NCBI GenBank assembly: GCA_050249535.1
Contig: JBFWQI010000014.1
Location: forward strand, 62,001-126,000
DNA from: JADJXM01 sp937967285
Lineage (GTDB): Bacteria; Acidobacteriota; Blastocatellia; RBC074
Direction of reading: 5' to 3'
Length of the DNA stretch: 64,000 nucleotides
Shown in pieces: positions 54,261-64,000 of the stretch (positions within the stretch are counted from its first letter, which is position 1; each line of letters starts with the position of its first letter). The position numbers and the translations under genes are program-made. Under the pieces are notes generated by a model. The model searched no databases, was not told where the DNA came from, and was given only the letters and a program-made list of their open reading frames with translations.

Positions 54261-57200
54261 TAATTTTCATCTGCGCCCACTCCCTGACGACGCGAAAGTT
54301 GATATCGTTGAAGCCGGGATCGGAGACCTGCTTCCCCTCGTAAACTGCCACGCACCAGTCGCGCAGAGGTTCGGTCCGGCCCCTCCCCCGCGCGGGCGCA
54401 TCGGTCAGCAGCCTGGCGCCTTCCTCTCCGCGTCCCAGTTTGCGCAGGGCCAGAGCCGAGACCAGACTGTTGACGTCGAATCGGCTGATTCTGAAGGATG
54501 CGATGCGATCGAGTGTCGCCTTCGCTTCCGCTCCGCGTCCGAGCTTCTCCTGACAGATCGACTCGAGCCAGTCCTCGAGCCGCTCGTCGACCATTTCGGG
54601 ATAGGGTTTTCCGGCGCCCAGATTCTCGGGCCAGAGCCTCGCCGCAGAGATGAACTTCAGCGCCCCGGCGTGATCGCCCGCCTTCATTTTTTCGAGCGCC
54701 AGCATCAACTGCGCCTCCTTGTAGAGCAATCGGCCCTCGGTCGATCCCTCGTACGGCAGCAGGTTGAGTCGCCCCAGCAGATCGCTGCACGCCTGATACT
54801 GCCGGTTGAGAAGCAGCGTCCGGGCATACAATGCGCCGAGCTGATAGTTGTCCGGCTCCTGTTCATGGTACTTCCGCGCAATCTGCAGCGCCCGCTCGGG
54901 CTGTGAACTGGTCATATGGTATTCGGCCAGAAGCCGGCCGTAACGCCACTCGCGCGGATCGAGCCGGGCGGACTTCTCAGCATCCGCCAGCGGGTCAGAT
55001 CCGGCATTCGACTTCCAGGCCAGTTGCGCGCGCGCCGCATAGAAGGGCGCGTATTCCGGAGCATCGCCGCACGATGAGAGCAGCTTCCAGGCTCCCGCAT
55101 CATCTCCCAGCCCCCGGAGAATCAAAGCCAGGTAGTATTTCGGTTGCCACGAGCCATTCCGTCCGGCGACCCAGGTCAGCACATCAGCCGTCTCGGCGCG
55201 GAAGGGAAAGACCAGATGCGGAGATGCCTGGTTTGCCTGCCGGATCATCTCGTCGATCCCCGGCTGACCGGTTCTCTCTTTCAGATACGCGCGCCAGTAG
55301 AGCACCTCGGGATTCTCCGGCGCCAGTTGCAGGACACCATCACTCTCGACGAAACGACCGAGATTGCCGTACCAGATCGCCAGTTCGAGATACGTCTCAT
55401 GCGGCATCTCGTTGCGAATCAGGGAACTGAAATCGCGCCGGGATTGCTCCGTCCCCTCCCATAAACTCCGCTCGAACCGGGCGAAATGGTTGAGCGGATC
55501 GATGCTCAGAATCCCGCCCAGCGTTTCCATCCCCGCTCTCCGGTCATTCCGCAATCTGTTAATCACGGCGATGATCTGATGCGCTTCCAGATTGTAGCGG
55601 TTGAAGTCGATGGCTTTGCCGGCGTAATCCAACGCCCTCTCGTATTTCCCCTCGCGGAAATAGATCCGGCTCAACTCGACGTAAGCCGCGCTCCGGAATT
55701 CGACCGACTGAGCGGCGATGTCGAAGCCGTCCTTCGCATCCTTCGTCCGGCCCAGCCGCAACGCCGCCAGACCGTAGTAATAATTGGCCGCGGGATCGTA
55801 GGTGTCGATGCTGAGCGCTCTGCGGGCCAGATCGAATGCCTCCCGGTAATTCATCTCGCGACAGGCCACCAGCGACAGATCGACCAGCGCCGGCGCGTAG
55901 TGGGCATCCTTCTTCAGGCACGCCTCGAGCTTTTCCCGCGCCTCGCCGTAATGCCGCTGCCTGATGTTTTCGACGCCCTGCAGGTACAGTCCGTAAACAG
56001 AGTCCCAGTCGAAGTCCCCCGGGCTCTCGACCGGCCGGCTGAGAGTGCCTGCATCCGGATGCGCTTCGTATTCGAGCTTGTTGCCCCCCAGCGTGACGCG
56101 CAACCGCTCCGCCGGCACGTCCGCGTCGATTCGATCATGAAAGACTTCCAGCGGTTTGAGCGAGAGAGCCTTCGAATAAACAAGCTTCTCTCCGTCAAAT
56201 ACTTCCAGCTTGTCGTTGATCGTCTGCATCGGAGAGAAATCGAGCGTCAGCCCGCGCCCCTCGCGCCTGACGTTGAGCGCGCCGTAGAGATTGGCGACGA
56301 CGAACCCCTTCGTCCCCCTGACAGGGAACCAGTACTCAGTCCATCGATCGGTCGTATACGGCCCGAAGCCTCTGTGCTTGAAAGGCGTCCTCGTACTCTG
56401 TTCGGCCGCCTGGTTGAAGAGCCTGCCCGACTGCACTTCGACATACTGGCCGTCGCTGTCGGTCAGCAGCTTCTCCCAGATCATGCCCTGCGGCGAGAGC
56501 CCCCAGATCCAGATCTTCTTCCCCGGTTTGTCGTCATGATTCGAATATCGCGCCATCCCGAAATCGTCGGCATGCCAGTACGCCCCATAAAATTCCGAAT
56601 ATTTGCCGAAGACGTGATACGACTTGGAGGAGCCGAAATCGTTCTTCTCGTAAAACGAGATATCCCGGCCGTTTTCAGTATTGACCGGCCATGAAGACGC
56701 CTCGCCTCCGTGACCCAGATAATGCGTTCCGGGATAGATGAACTGCAGGTCGCCGGCGGCCTTGATACCGGCATTCATCCAGGTGTAGTACGGCTGTTCG
56801 AGCGGAGTGGCGTTGTACCAGAACGATCTGGTCGAAAACCATGCCTTGTCGGCCGGCAGATTCACCTCCAGCCGCCAAGGTGTCCGCGTCAGCAGATCGA
56901 GAACCCCGATGTGACAGCTCACGCTCCCGTCATCGTTCTCCCTGAGCAGATAATCGACCGGCGTCGCGCAGTTCGGCGTGTGTCCGATGATCCCGTAATT
57001 GGCCTCGATCCCACCGCTCGTCCACGGACCGCGCATGGCGATGTCGCGGAATTTGACGACGTGGTTGTAATAGATGAACGCCCGCCCCGTCCCCTTATCG
57101 ATCGCCGCCCAGACCTTGCCTCCGATCTCGGGCAGAATCAGGACCCGGATGTAGTCGTTCTCCAGCTCGACCACCGTCCATTCCTTCTCGACCGGCCTGT

Positions 57201-57390
57201 CACTGTATCGCTCGTAACGAAAGTAAGGGTAGATCTTTCCGGGCGTCGCGACTGGATTCGGATCCGAATACGGATAGGTTGTAAATACCTGCCTGTACTC
57301 CCTCATCCGCGCCCTGCCCTGCGCATGTGAAACGACTGGAGACAACAGGATGATGAACAGCAGAAACACCTGCGGCCTGAACTTGATCAT
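54256..57390 (-). CDS. DUF5107-domain protein with tetratricopeptide repeats, exported
   Basis: A 1044-residue protein. The ATG at 57390 follows GAGGTG; the ATG 15 bases earlier is less well placed. A signal peptide is seen (FRPQVFLLFIILLSPVVSHAQ). Residues about 30-380 match DUF5107 (IRVLILPEIGGKVWAAIDKGTGRAFIYYNHVVKFRDIAMRGPWTSGGIEANYG, given here in pieces: LPEIGGKVWAAIDKGTG, FRDIAMRGPWTSGGIE). TPR motifs cover about 470-1000 (AREKLEACLKKDAHYAPALVDLSL, ERALDYAGKAIDFNRYNLEA). DUF5107 has a galactose-mutarotase-like beta fold, so glycan contact is plausible. The TPR part probably binds partner proteins. Location: periplasm or outside (inferred). Confidence 0.88.
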   Translation of the reverse strand: MIKFRPQVFLLFIILLSPVVSHAQGRARMREYRQVFTTYPYSDPNPVATPGKIYPYFRYERYSDRPVEKEWTVVELENDYIRVLILPEIGGKVWAAIDKGTGRAFIYYNHVVKFRDIAMRGPWTSGGIEANYGIIGHTPNCATPVDYLLRENDDGSVSCHIGVLDLLTRTPWRLEVNLPADKAWFSTRSFWYNATPLEQPYYTWMNAGIKAAGDLQFIYPGTHYLGHGGEASSWPVNTENGRDISFYEKNDFGSSKSYHVFGKYSEFYGAYWHADDFGMARYSNHDDKPGKKIWIWGLSPQGMIWEKLLTDSDGQYVEVQSGRLFNQAAEQSTRTPFKHRGFGPYTTDRWTEYWFPVRGTKGFVVANLYGALNVRREGRGLTLDFSPMQTINDKLEVFDGEKLVYSKALSLKPLEVFHDRIDADVPAERLRVTLGGNKLEYEAHPDAGTLSRPVESPGDFDWDSVYGLYLQGVENIRQRHYGEAREKLEACLKKDAHYAPALVDLSLVACREMNYREAFDLARRALSIDTYDPAANYYYGLAALRLGRTKDAKDGFDIAAQSVEFRSAAYVELSRIYFREGKYERALDYAGKAIDFNRYNLEAHQIIAVINRLRNDRRAGMETLGGILSIDPLNHFARFERSLWEGTEQSRRDFSSLIRNEMPHETYLELAIWYGNLGRFVESDGVLQLAPENPEVLYWRAYLKERTGQPGIDEMIRQANQASPHLVFPFRAETADVLTWVAGRNGSWQPKYYLALILRGLGDDAGAWKLLSSCGDAPEYAPFYAARAQLAWKSNAGSDPLADAEKSARLDPREWRYGRLLAEYHMTSSQPERALQIARKYHEQEPDNYQLGALYARTLLLNRQYQACSDLLGRLNLLPYEGSTEGRLLYKEAQLMLALEKMKAGDHAGALKFISAARLWPENLGAGKPYPEMVDERLEDWLESICQEKLGRGAEAKATLDRIASFRISRFDVNSLVSALALRKLGRGEEGARLLTDAPARGRGRTEPLRDWCVAVYEGKQVSDPGFNDINFRVVREWAQMKIK

Positions 57391-57490
57391 GGTCACCTCT
57401 CGCAAGTCGCTGGATTGTCGCTAAGTAAGTTGGGTTACGGGAATTCTACAGCAATCCGCATGCTGCTGGCCGGCCGGAGCGACCTATGAG

Positions 57491-58081
<591 letters not shown>

Positions 58082-58314
58082 CCCGACTACCCTCCATTGC
58101 CTGTGATGTGTGGTTTTCTTCCAAGGTTTTCGGACTGCGCAGTCTATCCGATCGGCTGACCGGCCGCAAGTTGAAGATTCTTCAGCTTTTCACCGGCTTG
58201 ACACCTTCTCCGATCCGTTCCTATAATCCACTCGACCATTGAGCGGAACTTCAATCAACTAATCTATAAATGCTGGTCCTTCAGAAATTTCCTGATGTGG
58301 GAAAGTGAGGCACT

Positions 58315-58578
<264 letters not shown>

Positions 58579-58596
58579 CCATCAAAAATAAAGCAG

Positions 58597-58630
58597 AAAA
58601 AAAGGGCTGCGATCGACCAAATCGCAGCCC
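58597..58630 (-). terminator. Rho-independent terminator reading the minus strand, no gene known to use it
   Basis: A 10-bp stem (GGGCTGCGAT / ATCGCAGCCC, 58604-58613 with 58621-58630) is followed on the minus strand by seven T (58597-58603). On the plus strand it is only a hairpin with no U-tract. No accepted gene is transcribed leftward into it, so an unannotated minus-strand transcript is possible. Confidence 0.65.
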
Positions 58631-58793
58631 CAGACCATAGCAGAGAGATGATGAATAATCGCCAGTGCGTCTACTTTCGTATGCCACGCTGTGGTTATTC
58701 AAATATTGCCCGGTGACCCTTGCGAACCAGCCGGACAAACTTCAGCAACCGTTCCGTCAGTCGCAGAAATTCCGTAACAAATCCTTCACGTAC

Positions 58794-58833
58794 AGCATGT
58801 GCGCCGACCGGCGGCCCGCATGCTCGTTTTTTT
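58794..58833 (+). terminator. Possible plus-strand terminator in the HU-LysR spacer
   Basis: A hairpin with internal loop (AGCATG / CATGCT outer stem, CGCC / GGCG inner stem, 58794-58824) is followed by CGTTTTTTT. It may end the HU-like transcript about 220 bp after its stop codon. Between 58834 and 59164 I see no gene. Confidence 0.5.
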
Positions 58834-59164
58834 CAAATATTTGCGGGGCCATGTCGCCCCTCAATCTTCATCCCGGCAATGAGCCTGTTATCTGAACGCT
58901 TCCGCCGGATTCATTGTTTGCCGGCCCGATTACCGTCCCGATCCGGCCGGCGGAAGTCAGAATCTTTCTCCCTCCTGCTCCCGTGCTTGCGCGTTTTTCG
59001 TGATCTTCGCCTTCCGGCGCCACCTCTATCGCTCAACCACGATCGCATTATCGATATTTATCTGCCATCTGTCCAACTCATTGTTGTAATCCACACGATC
59101 AATCGTGCTAATATCTGAACTTCTCGCCCGGGAGGCGGAAAACGGATGACGGGGGTGAGTGAAA

Positions 59165-60088
<924 letters not shown>

Positions 60089-60169
60089 CCGGGATGTCGA
60101 ACCGGTCGCCGGACTTCAATTTCGGCATGCGCCCAATGCCGGTAAAACACTCGAAGCGAGGAAGAGAAC

Positions 60170-61375
<1,206 letters not shown>

Positions 61376-61798
61376 ATGGCGAGGATCCTTGCAATCGACT
61401 ACGGCGAGAAGAGCGTCGGGCTGGCCGTCTCCGACGAATTGCAACTGACCGCGCGCCCGCTCCGCACGCTTCGCCGCCGGCGCGGCGGTTATGAGGAGAT
61501 GCTCGACGAGATCGCGCGGATCTGCGATGAGCTGGAGGTCGGAACCGTCATCGTCGGATTACCGTTGAACATGGACGGATCGAGAGGCGCGGCGGCGAAC
61601 CGCGCGCTGCGATTCATCTCCGACCTCGGACGCCGAGCTGCCCTGCCCATTCTGCCTGTCGATGAGAGGTTGAGCTCTCGCGAGGCCGATAGCATCCTCC
61701 GCGAAGAGGGGCATGATCCGGCCCGACGCAGGCAACTTTCCGATGAAACCGCCGCCCTGGTCATCCTTCGGGACTACCTGAGCGGCCAACAGCGATAA
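61376..61798 (+). CDS. ruvX: Holliday-junction-resolvase-like / pre-rRNA-processing nuclease RuvX (YqgF)
   Basis: 140 residues with an RNase H-like fold: ILAIDYGEKSVGLAVSDELQL (first Asp), TVIVGLPLNMDGSRG and LPVDERLSSREADSIL (Asp/Glu), all conserved in YqgF/RuvX. It matures the 5' end of 16S rRNA in E. coli and was earlier named for Holliday junctions. The start codon directly follows the upstream stop codon, and mltG follows 3 bp later. The ruvX-mltG pairing is seen in other bacteria, so cotranscription is expected. Confidence 0.93.
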   Translation: MARILAIDYGEKSVGLAVSDELQLTARPLRTLRRRRGGYEEMLDEIARICDELEVGTVIVGLPLNMDGSRGAAANRALRFISDLGRRAALPILPVDERLSSREADSILREEGHDPARRRQLSDETAALVILRDYLSGQQR

Positions 61799-61801
61799 TC
61801 A

Positions 61802-62875
61802 ATGAAGATCCTCCCAATTAACAGGCGGCGCCGGATCGCGCTGATCGGAGCGGTACTGGCCGCTATCTTATTAATATCTGTCACGGCCGCGGGCGCGTGG
61901 CTCTTCCATGAAGTCGGCCGGAGTCGCGATCATAACGCCGGCGACAGAATCATCACCATCGCTCCGGGGACCAGTACGCGTTCGATCATCCGCCAGCTCG
62001 AGCGGGAGGGAGTGATCGACCGAACCTGGCCGTCGTTCATCTGGGTGCGAATATTCAGGCAGGCGCATGTCTTCAAGGCGGGCGACTACGCTTTCAAATC
62101 GCCGATCTCTGCCCGCGAGGCGCTCGACAAGATGCTTCGCGGCGAAGTGATCACGCTCAACTTCACGATTCCGGAGGGCTACAACCGCTTCGACATCGCG
62201 CGCGTGCTGGGCGGTCTGAAAGGGCTGAAGCAACCCGGATCGCCGGAGAAGATCGAATCGCTGCTCAGGAAAAGCTCCCTCATCGCCGATCTCGATCCGC
62301 AGGCCGACAGTCTCGAAGGATATCTCTTCCCCGACACTTACGAATACACGACCACCAGCAGCATCGACCAGATCGTCGAAACGATGGTCGAGCGCTTTCG
62401 CCTCGTCTACAGTGAAAAGCTGAGTGAAAAAGCCGCACGGTCCGGGATGACCACCCGACAGATCGTGACGCTGGCCTCGCTGATCGAAAAGGAAGCGAAG
62501 GTCGACGGAGAGCGCGAACTGATCTCATCGGTCTTCCACCGGCGGTTGAAGATCGGAATGACGCTGGCCTGCGATCCGACCGTCATCTACGCCGCGCTGC
62601 TGGCTGGAAAATATCGCGGCAAGATCTATCAGAGCGACCTCGACCGGGAATCGGGCTACAACACATACAAAAACGCCGGGCTGCCGCCCGGCCCGATCGC
62701 CTCGCCGGGCCTCAGATCGCTCGAGAGCGCGCTCAACCCGGCTCAAACCGATTACCTGTTCTTCGTGGTGGATGCGGAAAAGAATGACGGCTCGCACAGG
62801 TTTTCGGCCAGCCTGTCCGACCATGAAAAAGCCGTCCGCGTGCTGCGCCAGTCGGAGCGATCCGGCGGGCGGTAG
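61802..62875 (+). CDS. mltG: Endolytic murein transglycosylase MltG
   Basis: A 357-residue inner-membrane enzyme with one N-terminal membrane helix (RIALIGAVLAAILLISVTAAGAWLF, about 11-35) and a periplasmic YceG domain. Marks are ITIAPGTSTRSIIRQLEREGVI, EGYLFPDTYEY, TLASLIEKEAKVDGERELISSVFHRRL (catalytic Glu in SLIEKEAK) and YNTYKNAGLPPGPIASPGLRSLESALNP. It cleaves nascent glycan strands and sets their length. The length fits the family. It converges on the isocitrate-dehydrogenase-type gene, 6 bp away. Confidence 0.95.
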   Translation: MKILPINRRRRIALIGAVLAAILLISVTAAGAWLFHEVGRSRDHNAGDRIITIAPGTSTRSIIRQLEREGVIDRTWPSFIWVRIFRQAHVFKAGDYAFKSPISAREALDKMLRGEVITLNFTIPEGYNRFDIARVLGGLKGLKQPGSPEKIESLLRKSSLIADLDPQADSLEGYLFPDTYEYTTTSSIDQIVETMVERFRLVYSEKLSEKAARSGMTTRQIVTLASLIEKEAKVDGERELISSVFHRRLKIGMTLACDPTVIYAALLAGKYRGKIYQSDLDRESGYNTYKNAGLPPGPIASPGLRSLESALNPAQTDYLFFVVDAEKNDGSHRFSASLSDHEKAVRVLRQSERSGGR

Positions 62876-62881
62876 CGCCTG

Positions 62882-64000
<1,119 letters not shown>

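Overview
The window looks like a chromosomal segment of an Acidobacteriota bacterium, probably of the Blastocatellia type. I infer this from several gene families that are abundant in that phylum: large TonB-dependent receptors with an N-terminal carboxypeptidase-regulatory-like domain, a VWFA-related secreted protein, a TIGR03437-like domain, and a free-standing LysW-like protein. There are no phage genes, no rRNA, no CRISPR array and no recognisable transposase gene. No marker in the window fixes the taxon.

Layout. 1-9.0 kb: two nearly identical tandem TonB-dependent receptors, a small exported protein and a third receptor whose 3' part is missing. 9.2-12.1 kb: a divergent arsR-arsM arsenic pair and a sugar-acid-type MFS permease. 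12.2-22.9 kb: secreted alpha/beta-hydrolases (CocE/NonD, two S9 peptidases, a PqaA-like protein) and a CBM9-like protein. 23-29.5 kb: a YdjM-like membrane protein, a second MFS permease, a radical SAM protein and a flavin disulfide reductase/TVP38 pair. 29.6-34.7 kb: HU, a LysW-like acidic protein, a VWA protein, a carboxypeptidase-regulatory-like protein, rho and engB. 34.7-41.6 kb: the protein-quality-control block lon, clpX, a stand-alone ClpX-type zinc-finger protein, clpP, tig, then tRNA-Leu. 41.8-50.8 kb: mixed metabolism (YqeY, D-aminoacylase, PPOX/F420 protein, egtD, DUF547, glycosyltransferase, coaA, GntP permease). 50.9-57.4 kb: two large secreted proteins. 57.5-64 kb: dcd, a second HU-like protein, a LysR regulator, an unfamiliar ATP-grasp-like protein with ruvX and mltG, and an isocitrate-dehydrogenase-type enzyme.

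The most distinctive feature is the non-coding DNA. Nine elements consist of two facing arrays of a 7-bp unit (AGTAGAA, AGTAAAA or AGTACAA) around unrelated 20-60 bp spacers. Wherever the neighbours are visible, each lies immediately 3' of at least one gene, and five protein genes take their TAG stop codon from inside an array. A separate 234-244 bp element with 14-bp terminal inverted repeats occurs twice. One copy has inserted into a heptamer array with an 8-bp target duplication, so the empty site can be rebuilt exactly. At least three further families of hairpin repeats sit at gene ends, and two of them have replaced the C-terminal codons of neighbouring genes.

The best candidates for undescribed biology are the heptamer elements, the small inverted-repeat element, the duplicated zinc-finger protein between clpP and clpX, and the LysW-like protein whose amino-acid-carrier tail is replaced by an Asp/Glu/Tyr tail.
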